NCBI GenBank assembly: GCA_022495005.1
Contig: JAGYXB010001002.1
Location: 2,852,001 to 2,916,000, forward strand
Origin: Rhyacophila brunnea
Taxonomy: Eukaryota; Arthropoda; Insecta; Trichoptera; Rhyacophilidae
Direction of reading: 5' to 3'
Length of the DNA: 64,000 bases
Shown: positions 33,396 to 44,880 of the stretch, in pieces
How the letters are laid out: each line of letters opens with the position of its first letter
How positions within the stretch are numbered: position 1 is the first letter of the stretch
Position numbers and translations under genes: made by a program
The notes under the pieces: model-generated
Seen by the model: the letters and a program-made list of their open reading frames with translations, nothing else
Databases searched by the model: none
What the model was told of the DNA's origin: nothing

Positions 33396-34075
33396 GGTAT
33401 ACTAAATAAAATATCTAATTAAAATTCATATCAAAAAACAAAAAAACGTTTCAAATTTTAGTGACTACGTGCTAGAACGTAGTAATAAACTTCTCTCTTA
33501 TAATATTCAATACTGTATCCTGGAAATGATTAAAAAAAATAAGATTCAGTCATTTAAATATAACGTCAATTTTTACACGAGAAACACATAACCTGTTTTC
33601 AAGAATCAACGACCATAATACCTATTGACGAGATTTTTGTACACAATTTGGTGTGAATAGGATTTAACCATCCAGGTTTCGATATTCTACGTATCATTCA
33701 GATCATAAATTGTTATGTCGGTATATAATAATATATGGTAAATATAAAGTTGACTTATCATACCCACTGATTTTCTATAAACTATACATGCACACATAGA
33801 GACTTAACATACCATACGTAACATACCAATCTCATCAATTATAATTAAAATTCAAGTACGTACCATCAGTAAACACTAGTATCTACATAATGTAATAAAA
33901 GTTATTAGGTTGTCTGATTGGAAAAACGTCATCTATGACCAAGAAATCGGTTCTTTTCGTTATTAAATTATGGAAATTAATTAAATATTTATTTAAATTT
34001 TATTAAATAGTATGGAATAAATATAAAAATTATAATAAATTCAAAAAAAATCGGTGTGCGTACCTATGTACGCGC
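33396..34075. other. AT-rich intergenic DNA
   Basis: Nothing recognised. Confidence 0.5.
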
Positions 34076-34079
34076 GTTA

Positions 34080-34576
34080 GAAGTTATACTTCTTTGGCGT
34101 AACAAACTTGTGATAACCTAGATTCTTCGACTAGCTCTTAATTATCTTGTTAAATTACACACTCAAGAAAAAGGACTGCTTATTGCAACGCCGTTGGTTT
34201 ATTTCTATACACTTTAACTTATATTACTAAATTATATAATTATTTATCGTTGTTTTTATTTTTAAAGTAACAACTGCCACTATTACATTTAATAGTTTGT
34301 TTACGTAAGGAATTGCAAGTGGCCACAATAATAAATTCGCTACCTAGACAACGCAACAATTCTAAACTATAATATTATACTGTATAATCGTCACGATTGG
34401 AGTATCATACTGTAGCGTAATGGTAGTGCATTCGGCTGATAACCGAACAATCGGTAGTTCGAATCCAATCGTGTGCGTTTATTTTTGTGTGAAAAAATAA
34501 ATTATGTGTTACATGTCACACGCAAAAAATACACTCTGTTCAGATTTTCAAAATTCGTCTAAAGAAGTATAACTTC
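34080..34576. mobile_element. MITE carrying a tRNA-like sequence
   Basis: Inverted ends GAAGTTATACTTCTTTGGCG and (reversed) GAAGTTATACTTCTTTAGAC, each itself a small palindrome, bound 497 bp. No transposase. The interior contains the tRNA-like segment at 34403-34474. Confidence 0.7.
34403..34474 (+). tRNA. tRNA-like sequence (GAT anticodon), probable pseudogene
   Basis: The outer 7-bp stem CGATTGG/CCAATCG is perfect, and the anticodon arm TTCGG-CTGATAA-CCGAA is perfect, with GAT in the anticodon position (would read Ile AUC). The A-box region TAGCGTAATGGTAGTGC and B-box region GTTCGAATCC are present. The T-arm does not form its 5-bp stem, so this is probably a degenerate, pol III-promoter-bearing tRNA relic inside a MITE. 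Confidence 0.4.
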
Positions 34577-35259
34577 AGCAAGAATATTAAATTTACCGTT
34601 GGAAATATTTTTAACGTGCATTATGGAGTTAATTTTTAATCCCTTACATATTTTTGATTACGTATTCACAATAAGATTAAATGCTCGAAAATTTTTAAAT
34701 TATTAAATATTCCCTTTTAAAAGCTTTCCAGGACATTTATTAAGCTACACCTAAGTGGTTTAGTGGAATGGGACACCAGATTTAATAAACGCCTTTCTTC
34801 GAGGAAAAAATATTTAACGGTATATCTGAATTAAGCACTTAACACATTGGTGTCGTTGGGATGTGTTAAAATATAAAAAGGACTTACATTAATAACACAA
34901 TTAGAATAATATAAAAATTATATTTTTGAGATTCTAAATACCTAGCATTTATCATAATCATTTATCATAAATATAGATACTTATTTATTTAGCAGTCTCG
35001 TTTTCAAGTACGGTTTCAGCATTTTTTTTTATCTTTTGAACTTATTGTTAACTAGTTTATTTCTATAAATTGAATACAGTTAAATATATGCAGTAAATAT
35101 GTACGGCGTGTTAGTTATAATATATAAAAAAGTTGTTTGTATGTAATTAACACAATATATTATTATATCAAGGAAAATAACAATTTTTTTTGTAATATTG
35201 ACTACATTAAAATGTTATATCCCCCATGACTGATTATATTTTAATTAGTAATATGTAAT

Positions 35260-35345
35260 GCATCAACGGTAGTCTGGTAGGTAGACCGCCCATCTCTGAA
35301 ACTGTGGGTTGCGGCTGGCCACAAAAATGCATGCCGTTTTTCCAA
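35260..35345 (+). repeat. tRNA-derived SINE-like fragment
   Basis: GGTAGTCTGGTAGGTAGACC then GTGGGTTGCGGCTGG resemble diverged A and B boxes, followed by a SINE-like body (CCAATGTGTATTTG). Weak. Confidence 0.4.
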
Positions 35346-35600
35346 TGTGTATTTGATCTAGTGCAAGTACCTTATGGGTTTAACAAATGCCTAATTTTAT
35401 GTGCCAAAATATATTTTGATCTACCGCTTTAGCTATTCTATGTAATATTTAGGTATCTACGAGAAAATTTGTTGTTATATTTTTAATATTCTCAAGTATG
35501 CACTTTTACCATTTACTACCGTAATAAATAATATTTGTAATATATTTGAACAATTGATTGCAATACGATTTTAAATAATATGTTTATAGTACAATAAATA

Positions 35601-35735
35601 AGGCTCAAAATTGACTGGAACGTACTGAAGTACAGTTCCGGTATCAATATATTATAAATTTTAACACAGTTATTTTGAGAAAATATAAATAAAATTAGAC
35701 AAATATGTTAAAATTTTCCTTTCCGAGCACTGATA
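35601..35735. mobile_element. short hAT-like MITE
   Basis: AGGCTCAAAATTGACTGGAA at one end and TTTCCGAGCACTGA at the other echo the ends of 32555-32783. Diverged. Confidence 0.45.
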
Positions 35736-35824
35736 ATCACTATAATACCAAACTGTAGGATAGCTATATAGTTATTTGAATAAATTGCTACGGATTACAT
35801 TGAAAATTCTCAAGTATCATCGTT

Positions 35825-35895
35825 AATGGTACAAGAGCCCTGTGTAGTTTATGGCCTTCTCAAATAGTATTCCTTGGTCTGGTCTATCCTCAGCA
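35825..35895 (-). pseudogene. possible LINE tail
   Basis: Minus strand reads AEDRPDQGILFEKAINYTGL, loosely like the A-x-D-R ... K-A-x-x-x-x-G-L end of LINE proteins. Low certainty. Confidence 0.3.
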
Positions 35896-36021
35896 ATCAT
35901 CAATAATAATTTTAATTAATGAATGTTGCTTATTAATCATTATTAAATTAAATGAATTTAAATTGCATTATTACATTCTACTAATTTTATTATAACATAT
36001 GCATTGAATATTACAATAATA

Positions 36022-37324
36022 CGAGGGTGGGTCAATAAGTCCTTAGAAAAGCCGACAGGTGGCGCGACTAGTACTGTAAGCGGTTTGTTTTCATGCAGCG
36101 GCACTACCGATTCAGTATGCTGCGAAGTTTCAATCAGATTGGTCGGGTTGTTGTGTGTTTCTCGTACATTTAAAAAAAAAATTTGCTTGTGGAAAATGGA
36201 AAAATGGAAAATGGAGAAAATTGAGTTTAGAGCTGTTATTAAACATTTTAATATAAAAGGGTTAACAGCAAAGGAAATAAAAAATGAGTTGGATTTAGTT
36301 CACGGCATATCTGCTCCTTCACTTGCAACTATTTATAACTGGTTAAATGAATTTAAACGTGGTCGTACATCAACAAAAAATGAACCACGCTCAGGACGTC
36401 CTGTAGAGGTGACTACACCAGAAATGATCAATAAAATCCATGATATGGTGTTAAGTGACCGAAGATTAAAGTTGAGTGAGATAATTGAGGTTACAGGGAT
36501 CTCAAAAGGTAGCGTCATTTCTATTTTACATGACAAATTGGGCATGAAAAATATTTCTGCAAGATGGGTGCCGCGTTTGCTCACAGTCGACAATAAACGC
36601 AATAGAGTGGTGGCCTCTAAAGCCCTGTTGTCGCTCATGCAACGCAATCCGGATGATTTTTTTCGTCGCTTTGTGACTGTAGATGAAACATGGATACACC
36701 ACTATACTCCCGAGACGAAAGAACAGTCAAAGCAGTGGATTGCGAAAGGCGAACCATGTCCAAAGAAGGCGAAAACCGTAAAATCAGCTGGTAAGGTTAT
36801 GGCTACTGTATTTTGGGATGCACGTGGAATTATTTTCGTTGACTATTTGGAAAAAGGAAAAACAATAACAGGGGATTATTATGCATCTTTATTGGACCAG
36901 CTAAAAAACAAAATTGAAGAAAAACGGCCTCATTTAAACAGGAAAAAAATCCTCTTTCATCAGGACAATGCCCGTGTTCACACATGTTTACGATCAATGG
37001 CTAAAATTGAAGAATTGAAGTTCGAATTGGTCGACCACCCACCGTATTCGCCAGATTTATCCCCCAGTGACTTTTTCCTTTTCCCAAACTTAAAAAAATT
37101 GCTAAGTGGACAACGTTTTTTTTCAAATGAAGAAGTCATCGATCGGACAAATGCTTATTTTGAGGACCTTCCGAAAACTTATTTTTCTGACGGTTTAAAA
37201 AAAATTGAGAAACGTCTAACTAAGTGTATTGAGCTCCAAGGAGATTATGTTGAGAAATAAAAAAAAATACAAAAATAAAAACTGTTTTAATGCTTTTTTC
37301 TAAGGAATTATTGACCCACCCTCG
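36022..37324 (+). mobile_element. mariner (irritans subfamily) element, apparently full length
   Basis: Near-perfect inverted ends CGAGGGTGGGTCAATAAGTC and (reversed) CGAGGGTGGGTCAATAATTC, about 28 bp, flanked by TA on both sides (36020-36021 and 37325-37326). The 1303-bp length and single intronless gene match mariner. Ends, duplication and reading frame are all intact, so the insertion is recent. Confidence 0.95.
36211..37260 (+). CDS. mariner transposase (irritans subfamily, D,D34D), apparently intact
   Basis: Cut-and-paste transposase that binds the element's inverted ends and moves it into TA sites. From the ATG at 36211 it has 349 residues, the usual mariner length (about 345-350). That start places MEKIEFR where irritans transposases begin; an in-frame ATG at 36196 would add MEKWK. 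In order: two helix-turn-helix regions (about 1-110) with GRPVEVTTPE between them; catalytic D158 in TVDETWIHHY, D252 in HQDNAR, D287 in YSPDLSPSD, with exactly 34 residues between the last two; WVPRLL linker before the catalytic domain. There is no stop or frameshift. Upstream open sequence from 36004 is TIR and leader, not protein. Whether it is active is untested. Confidence 0.93.
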   Translation: MEKIEFRAVIKHFNIKGLTAKEIKNELDLVHGISAPSLATIYNWLNEFKRGRTSTKNEPRSGRPVEVTTPEMINKIHDMVLSDRRLKLSEIIEVTGISKGSVISILHDKLGMKNISARWVPRLLTVDNKRNRVVASKALLSLMQRNPDDFFRRFVTVDETWIHHYTPETKEQSKQWIAKGEPCPKKAKTVKSAGKVMATVFWDARGIIFVDYLEKGKTITGDYYASLLDQLKNKIEEKRPHLNRKKILFHQDNARVHTCLRSMAKIEELKFELVDHPPYSPDLSPSDFFLFPNLKKLLSGQRFFSNEEVIDRTNAYFEDLPKTYFSDGLKKIEKRLTKCIELQGDYVEK

Positions 37325-37329
37325 TATAA

Positions 37330-38120
37330 TATATAAAATGTGTAATATATTATTATTTTTGTTGTACATTTTCTCTAAAATAATATAAGGATCTTTGTTT
37401 AGTTATCAAAAAATGAATGTGTAATAGTTTATTATCAACAAAACATAATCATATTTAATTCTTTTAAGCTAAAACAAATTTATGAACACGCCATACCTTT
37501 AATTATTTTAATAAATATTGTTGTATGCGGAATATATTTGTTTTGTGTTAATCTGTTTTGAAGGATAGATCTAAAATAATTCATTATATTATTATATTAT
37601 GCAATGTTGATAAAAACACGCTAGAGTAAAATATTGTAAGTAGGTAGTAAAAACAATCGTTTGATAAAGTACCTATATAATTCATGACCCCCTATTTTGA
37701 AACCAGCACCCAGGCCAGGATACATCACGGCGCCCCTACCTATCGTGAAGGTTAAGGGAGATGTGCTTTTCTACAGTAAGCCCAAATGGTTTCCGCGAAA
37801 CCCATTGTTACTACATTGGACGCTTAAGACGCGCCCAACGCGTAACGATTAGGTGGTCATTCGATATAATTAGCATGCTATTTAAATGTGGTTAGGGTAT
37901 TTCGTGTTATTTTAGCGATTTTTAAATAAATCCAGTTGGTTTATTGAGTTGTCGGTACCTACTCAGCATCATATCATAGCACTAATATAAATTATATTGG
38001 ATAAAAATAGTCATTTTATAAGTAATCACATTAAAGATAAATAATTATAGAATGAAATTCTACACGTGAATTATTATTTAATTACATTAATCATCATATC
38101 AAATGTTAATATTCAATAAG
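37330..38120. other. intergenic DNA
   Basis: AT-rich except for a GC-richer patch at about 37685-37855 that has no recognisable protein or RNA. It may be an old transposon remnant. Confidence 0.45.
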
Positions 38121-38124
38121 GAAA

Positions 38125-38235
38125 ATAGCCCCACAGGCGAATTTTTTACTATTAGAGCAAATTTGTGGTGTGTGGGCCCCCTTAACCCGTGCCCCTAGGC
38201 TAGAGCCTTGCCAGCCCCCCCCCCCCCTTGTAGGG
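38125..38235. repeat. GC-rich patch ending in a C-run
   Basis: GGGCCCCCTTAACCCGTGCC through a run of about 14 C at 38214-38227. It looks like the end of a degraded DNA transposon, but I cannot name it. Confidence 0.4.
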
Positions 38236-38239
38236 AAAG

Positions 38240-39185
38240 TAATAAAAATAATATGATAAACGAATAATTATTATCATATTTGCTAGTTTTGGTTAAGAAT
38301 AAAAAAGAGTAACAAATGTTCATCTAAAATCTAAGTGAATGTTTGAATGCGTTAATTGGATTCATAGCATATTATTCTAAATAAAAACTGATGACAATTT
38401 AAAAAAAGTATATCATATTTTATTAAATGATAAAATACACGATAACTATTATCGTGTCAGAATAAACCGCTACATAACGCTTGCTCTTTTAGTCATAATC
38501 TATCTCTCTCTCTTGCATTTTATCTTCAGACTAAATATTTATTTTTATTTATTTCTGTCATACATACTTTTTTCTATCTACCTTATCTTATTTCTATATC
38601 ACCAAATTATAGCCGATAATACTATTAATATAATCATTTTTATTAAAATCTTTAAAATAATAACTCTGGGTTCAAAGGTGTTGAGATAATTTTAATTAGA
38701 GTGAAATTATGCCTAAACGAAGTCATTACCAAATCATTCCCAGACGCTCGTGGCGAGAATTTATTTTTAAATGTTTTCTCACGGAGAACTCATTTTCTTT
38801 GAAGGTTTGTGGTGTCTGTTTTATCGAAGGCTGTATATTTTCTTTGATGTCGATTAGTAAAAGTTGTTTTTGTGTCATCGATAATATAATTAAGTCGTGA
38901 AAGATAAATTTGTATGGAAGGTTTCTTCGATTTGTTAAATAAATTAGTCGATTTGTTTTAATAAACTTCAAAAGCAGTTATCTGCTTTGAAATGAGAATT
39001 TCAATAAACTTAATCCCTGAGAATTCCGAATATAAAATTAAAAATGTTTTTTTGTAGTATTTTCAAAAGCGTCTACATATAAATATTAAAGTTAATTTAC
39101 GAACCATCTTATAAATTATATTTAAAAATGTGAATGATTTACAATCACGTAAATGTATATAATATTAATAATACAAAAATATCAA
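38240..39185. other. AT-rich intergenic DNA
   Basis: Nothing recognised; small open frames here show no conserved pattern. Confidence 0.5.
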
Positions 39186-39194
39186 AACACTAAA

Positions 39195-39275
39195 AACTAG
39201 GAAAAATCTGAGTGAGATTTGGACTCTCATCTTTCTTATTTCAGGTGGTTGCTCTTATTATTTGAGCTATTAATT
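39195..39275 (-). repeat. tRNA-derived fragment
   Basis: Minus strand: TAGCTCAAATAATAAGAGCA (A-box region) and GAGAGTCCAAATCTCACTCA (B-box region). The spacing fits a tRNA, but the stems are broken; a SINE or tRNA relic. Confidence 0.45.
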
Positions 39276-39855
39276 ACGATATCAAACATTCGATATTGAT
39301 ATCGATAGGGGTAGAGCCGAGTCGTGGAAAAGGCTTCTGGCCAAGTTTATTTCGTAATGCATCTACCTGAGATGATGATTTACACGAAAAATATAGTTCC
39401 AGCCATGGGACTGGTCATTAATAAATATAACAATGTTATCTATGTATAATATAATGTTTAATTAAATATACCGAACAAAATGCTGTTTAAAATATAGCAT
39501 ATAATATAAAAAGCAAATCTTTACAACTTGAGCTTGATTATTGTTGTGTTAAATATTGAACTGAAAATTATATATAAATGAAAAGTGCTCAATGAAAACT
39601 TTGATCATTTGAAACATTATATTACAAGAAAAACAAGCTTATATTTATACAAAACAAATATTGATAGAATCAGATCTTTTATACAATATTATAGGCATAA
39701 AAAAACATTTTAAATGGACGATATATTTCAGCTGGAACTCCCCAACTTATCTTCTAAAAAGTTTTATTGCAAATATTTACTTGTTAAGTAATAAATCCGC
39801 TCAAATGTATTTTATAATATTAAAATTAAAAACACTCAACACACAACACGGTACT

Positions 39856-40014
39856 TCAAGTTTTGGTAGCGGAAAAATCAACAATCGAAATTTGTTTTGT
39901 TGTTTTTTTAACGGCAGATAAAGCCCGGATATTTTCATTAGCTTGTTGAATTGAAGCAGCCCATTCATTTTTTTCTCTTTTGTTGCGGAACGTTTTATAT
40001 CGAAATTGAATAAA
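39856..40014 (-). CDS. candidate terminal exon of an unidentified gene
   Basis: Behind a CAATTACAG acceptor (40015-40023) an open frame of 52 codons reads FIQFRYKTFRNKREKNEWAA, then SIQQANENIRALSAVKK and ends QISIVDFSATKT with TGA at 39856. The composition is rich in Lys, Arg, Asn, Gln and Glu, unlike the chance frames around it. An AATAAA hexamer on the same strand follows about 80 bp after the stop (near 39772). I do not recognise the family and found no upstream exon (upstream is at higher coordinates). It could also be a relic of a transposon gene. Confidence 0.4.
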   Translation of the reverse strand, partial: FIQFRYKTFRNKREKNEWAASIQQANENIRALSAVKKTTKQISIVDFSATKT

Positions 40015-40384
40015 CTGTAATTGATATCGCAACAATGAAAATGCACCATTTTTGTACTAATACTTTGATTTAATGGAGGATTTAAAAATATGGTAACAAC
40101 ACTTATATTATGTTGTTAATAAATTGTTAGTTAAAAAAAATAGTTATAGTTTTATATTTTAAAAAAATGAACAAAGCAAAAGTATTATAACCAGTGAGGT
40201 TTTTGCAGATAAAAGATAATGTAATAAAGCTTAGTATGGCGGTAAAAATATATTAAGAATAACGATAACATACAATAGAAAAAAATCTGAAGATGAAAAT
40301 AATACAAACGAATACGTTAACATTTTTATATTAATATATATTACCTATATTATTGAAATTTATCCATATTAGTCTGAGAAAGAA

Positions 40385-40412
40385 TAAAGAAAAGAAAAGA
40401 AAAGAAAAAGAT
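40385..40412. repeat. AAAGA microsatellite
   Basis: Four to five units of AAAGA/AAAAG in a row. Confidence 0.8.
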
Positions 40413-40519
40413 AATAACAAAAGAGAGAAAATCTACATTATATTATTATATTAGTAGCGATCAAGGTCTCAGATACAATATGTTGAAATGCCACGTTTAA
40501 AGGAAACAGGTGAGTATTA

Positions 40520-42020
40520 AATGGATCAATGGTGGAGAAATAACATTCACATTTTTTTTAGGACCGTCTAATGAATAAGTTTCTAGTAAACTTATATAAA
40601 ATAATACAAATTCAGTACTCGTTTGATTTTATATCATAGATTTGCTAATAATAACGTAAAGTGTAAATAATTTTGAAGATAGGTGATTTTTATTATCCGT
40701 GTAGTATGGATTATAAAGCCTAGATTTTTATCCAAGTACAGAAAACAATAAAACTATTGTTGCATTGTATCACAAAATATTAGTTAAAACTAGCATCACA
40801 ATACTTTTTGGTTTTTGTGAGCTTTATTTAAAGTATAAAATCAGATATTTAATAAATTTATACAGCAAATACTAACTCGTTCTAAAAGTAATAATAAGTA
40901 TAATATATTATAATATTCCCATTTAAATTTATATTGTGTATACGTCATATATTTTTTTTAAATATTCCATAATGTGAGCTTAGATGCAATGCCTGATTAT
41001 GCAATTAACTTATTATGAGTAATGATTGTCCTCAATATACGCCTATAAACGCTTGATGAGCTGTTATAAATCCACATATATTTTTAGCAAAATATCATAG
41101 CGTTAATTTTAACTAGACTGTGGCTATTTTCAAACCAGCGACTAGCCAAAAGATCTGATAATATTCAGTTGTATACGTTGTATTTAAAGCATCATACAAA
41201 ATTTAGAGTCTAGTATACAATAAATGTTTAGTAATGTCAAAAAATTAAAACTAACCACAACAAACTAATCTGGAACTGCTTGAATTTGACTAACTTACAG
41301 AACAACATACATACTATCTCATATAATACAAAAAGTCAAACAACTTTTTTTAAAATGTGTTTTAGTTTTAATACAGTCTTAACATTCTCATTAACGTCAA
41401 TTTATAAAAAAAAATATTCGAAATGTTTTTTTTTCAGTGCTATTTTCGACTAACAAAATATGAATTCTATGTCGTTTTAAGAAAAACAACATAATAAATT
41501 AAGCCAAATTACTATTTTTCAAAACTGATGACCTTTAAAAGTCATAAACACATTATTTTAACTCAATATATTATTCCATAGGGTAGTCGATTTAAAAGTA
41601 ATTGAATTTAACTGTTAAGATTTGACCATTCTGGGTGACTTTGGTTTGATAGTTTCCGATAAATTTTAATGACGTCTCAGGGTGGTGATTTAATGGCCTT
41701 CTAGAACTACGTCGTTAATCATGGCCTACTCAAGGTAGCCCGCGGGGATTGGACCCTAAGACTTGCGAAACCCCGAAATGGTTGCATTAGTCCACCTTTA
41801 TTATTTACGTTAATTTGTACTTAGTGAATGTACAAACTAACTTAATTCAGTCCATACTTTTAAATATCAGTCTCTCGAGGACTTACCAATGAAACATACT
41901 TTAATATAATCTCTCCACAGTACAGAAAAAATAGTACTTAATTCATTTTTAATTAATATACTTTTACTTTTTAAAAATACTCACACCTACCCTAACCGAA
42001 AAAAAAATCTTTCTTTTTAT
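40520..42020. other. AT-rich intergenic DNA
   Basis: No gene seen. A moderately GC-rich piece at about 41665-41790 may be an old tRNA-derived repeat; not certain. Confidence 0.45.
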
Positions 42021-42023
42021 ACG

Positions 42024-42156
42024 GTACATGTTCAAACACACGCGTTATCATGATCTTACTCCCTACTTCAGTTTTAGTTTTTTAAAAAAATCGTTCAAGT
42101 ACATGTTCAAACACGCGCGTTAACATAATTTTACTCCCTACTTCAATTATAGTTTA
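42024..42156. repeat. 75-bp tandem duplication
   Basis: GTACATGTTCAAACAC starts at 42024 and at 42099. Both units continue with CGCGTTA and TTACTCCCTACTTCA. Confidence 0.85.
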
Positions 42157-42409
42157 TCAATTTATGGCTACGGCCGTATGTTGTAGCTTAACCACTGGGG
42201 AATGCCAAAAGAAATGGCGTATTTAAAAAAAAATACTACCTTTTTCTTAGTTCAATAATTATTATAAAGGAAAATTATTCGTAACATATTTATCACACTT
42301 GAATGGACAAAAAGATATCTTATAATTAGTATCTTTATAATTATCTTCAAATATGTTAATCTTGCCCATTTTTTGAATAATAAAATGCTTAATTCCTGTC
42401 AAATTTGGG

Positions 42410-42457
42410 ATCACAGAGATTATCAATATAATTTTTTATATTGATAATCTCTGTGAT
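42410..42457. repeat. perfect 21-bp hairpin
   Basis: Arms 42410-42430 (ATCACAGAGATTATCAATAT and one more base) and 42437-42457 pair fully around a 6-nt loop. Confidence 0.85.
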
Positions 42458-42980
42458 ACCACTGCACATTTATATACTGAAATATGACTTTATTCCAAAA
42501 CATTAGAGCGAGAGGTTTAAAAGAATACTATTTTATGTAATAAAAATACTTTATGCAGTCATAAAATGTATATAAAAAAAATATAAAGGATAATAAGGCT
42601 TCAAAATTATATAAATAGATTATCTACAACGTGTAAGGAATGTCCAGGATCATGCTTTGAAAATACAATAAAAGCTCCATTTTGACCTACGCTGAGCATG
42701 TCCGCCCTTGAACAAATAATTTTTTATATAATTTTGCCTACATCAGTAGAAACATATCAAGAGTAAAAACTATATGCAGTTAATTATCTAGCCAACAATA
42801 TTTTAGTGAAAAATAGTAAAACAATACTTTGATATCAAGTACAACACCATTTAAAATACTTGGATTTCTATAAATATTTGCTTCGAAAATAATGATAAAA
42901 TGCAGTAATATAATACAGTAATTCAATTGTATTTTTTTCATTTTAACACATTGTTGATTTTACACATTATTTATTTATTT

Positions 42981-43159
42981 GGTACTAGTCGGTTATCCTG
43001 GATACAGCGACAAACACATTTTGAAAATAGCCAATATACTGGATTATTTGTTAAGATAACCTAACCTAACATAAACTAACCGAAACTAATAAATAATCCA
43101 GTATATCGGCAATTTTCAAAATGTGTTTGCCGCTGTATCCATGATAACTGACTAGTACC
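42981..43159. mobile_element. foldback MITE with telomere-type core, copy B
   Basis: Arms GGTACTAGTCGGTTATC ... and inverse ... GACTAGTACC, with ATTTATTT as a perfect 8-bp duplication on both sides. Core: AACCTAACCTAAC and variants (about 6 units). More diverged from copies A and C (CAGCGACAAACACA instead of CAGCGGAAAACGCA). Confidence 0.88.
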
Positions 43160-43164
43160 ATTTA

Positions 43165-44470
43165 TTTAATAATACACATTCAGCACATAAATAATTAATA
43201 ATTCAAGATGTTCACAACATGACTTACATGTATTAGTTTATGACGTTTTTAAAATAAGATTAAAATTGTTTAGAAGTTAGGTATATAGTAAATAGTAAAA
43301 ACAAACAGTTTCGCCGTTTAGATATCTGCCGAGGAGTTAGACTAAATCTTTTTTAAAAAATTTAAAAAATAATGTTGATCAAATAAATAAGTTAAATACG
43401 TGCAATATATCGTTATTTGAAGAAGTTTGATAAAACACAGTTACTTCTGTCAAAATTAACATCACTTGTGGTAGGTTATCTATGACAATTCAATCTAACC
43501 TTAACTAAACAATATATATTATCATTATACGAGTACAAAGTCAATAAAAGGGTACCTACGTATTATGCTATCAAAAATCTATAAATAGTTTATACATATA
43601 CTTTTATAGATATTATGCATTCTGAGAAGTACATATTATATTAAACTATTTAAATTACATTAAATCTTTTGATAATTTGACACACTATCATGTATGTGTA
43701 GGTCAAATTATTAGTCAACATTTTTATAATATCGAAACGAGATAATATTCTAACTTAACTTTGAACTACCTATATAGACATTAATGCCAATATACATAAA
43801 TAAGTGAATTATTCACAGGGACTTTATTTAGAAAAAAAATATATTTAAATATGGGACAAAAAAAATATACTTCAAAGCAAACTCAGTAGTCATAACAATA
43901 ATAATAAGTTGATAAGCAAAATTAATTTAATAGTAAAAAAAAGTGTAATAAATATATTATAAGAGACAGATTAAAATATATTTGTATCGTAAAAAGATAC
44001 TGATATACCTAACTATCAATGGGAACTACTTATTATCAATAATTAATAATTATCAAGAATATATTATTATGTAGCAGTCAACAACCTCGGATCTTGTCAG
44101 TATTGTTTCGATTATATAAGAATTAGCAAGTCATTATTTAACAAATGCATAATCGTCTTATCAACAGTCAGCATATTCTACACGTATGACATTCTTCGAT
44201 GGGGTTTGCCTACCTTGAGCTTGGTCGTGAAAACGCTCGAAGTTGCAATAATGTAGAGGCCGGCAGATTTCCCAATTTGTTATGGAATAATTGCAATTTG
44301 AAGTTTGACATGCCATTTAAAATCACGGATAATGCTAATTTCTGTATGTTTATATAGATACATGTTCTATAAAATCGGAAGACCTCGATTTTTTTTTCTA
44401 GAATACATATTATTTATATATAAACACACAATCCTTTGTTAATTCTAAATACAACAACCCCACATTCTGT
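43165..44470. other. AT-rich intergenic DNA
   Basis: Nothing recognised. Confidence 0.5.
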
Positions 44471-44474
44471 TATT

Positions 44475-44828
44475 GAAGCGCCAAGCTTCAAAAGCCCCTA
44501 AAACGATTTTAGATAGTTCTGAGAAAAATGATTTTAAGTACTTTTAGAAAAATGAGAAAAAATCATATCTATTAAATCTGTGAACTTTAGGTATTTATTT
44601 TTTAATTTGTTACATTCTAAAAAGTATTTTGGCTTTCCATTTTAGCGGATTTTGAAATTTACCCCAATTTTTGATCATACGTATTGACGGTTTTGGGCGT
44701 TTTTTTTGCCTCATTTCTTCCTTTTATCTTTGGCCATCATTATAGGTAACAAAACTATCCATCTAAATACGTATCTAATTAAAAAATGTTCAAAAACCAA
44801 TTTCGGGGCTTTTGAAACTAGGCGCTTC
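44475..44828. mobile_element. MITE with 24-bp inverted ends
   Basis: GAAGCGCCAAGCTTCAAAAG and (reversed) GAAGCGCCTAGTTTCAAAAG, both followed by CCCC. The interior is non-coding. Confidence 0.75.
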
Positions 44829-44880
44829 TATTTAAATCTGTTTTTAGTAATAAATAATGTATTTTTACATTGGAATACCA

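Noticed and set aside
34403..34474. Functional tRNA-Ile (GAT)
   Set aside because: The T-arm stem does not form and animals normally use AAT for this Ile box; listed as a pseudogene-like relic instead.
36333..36647. Minus-strand frame inside mariner
   Set aside because: Antisense shadow of the transposase.
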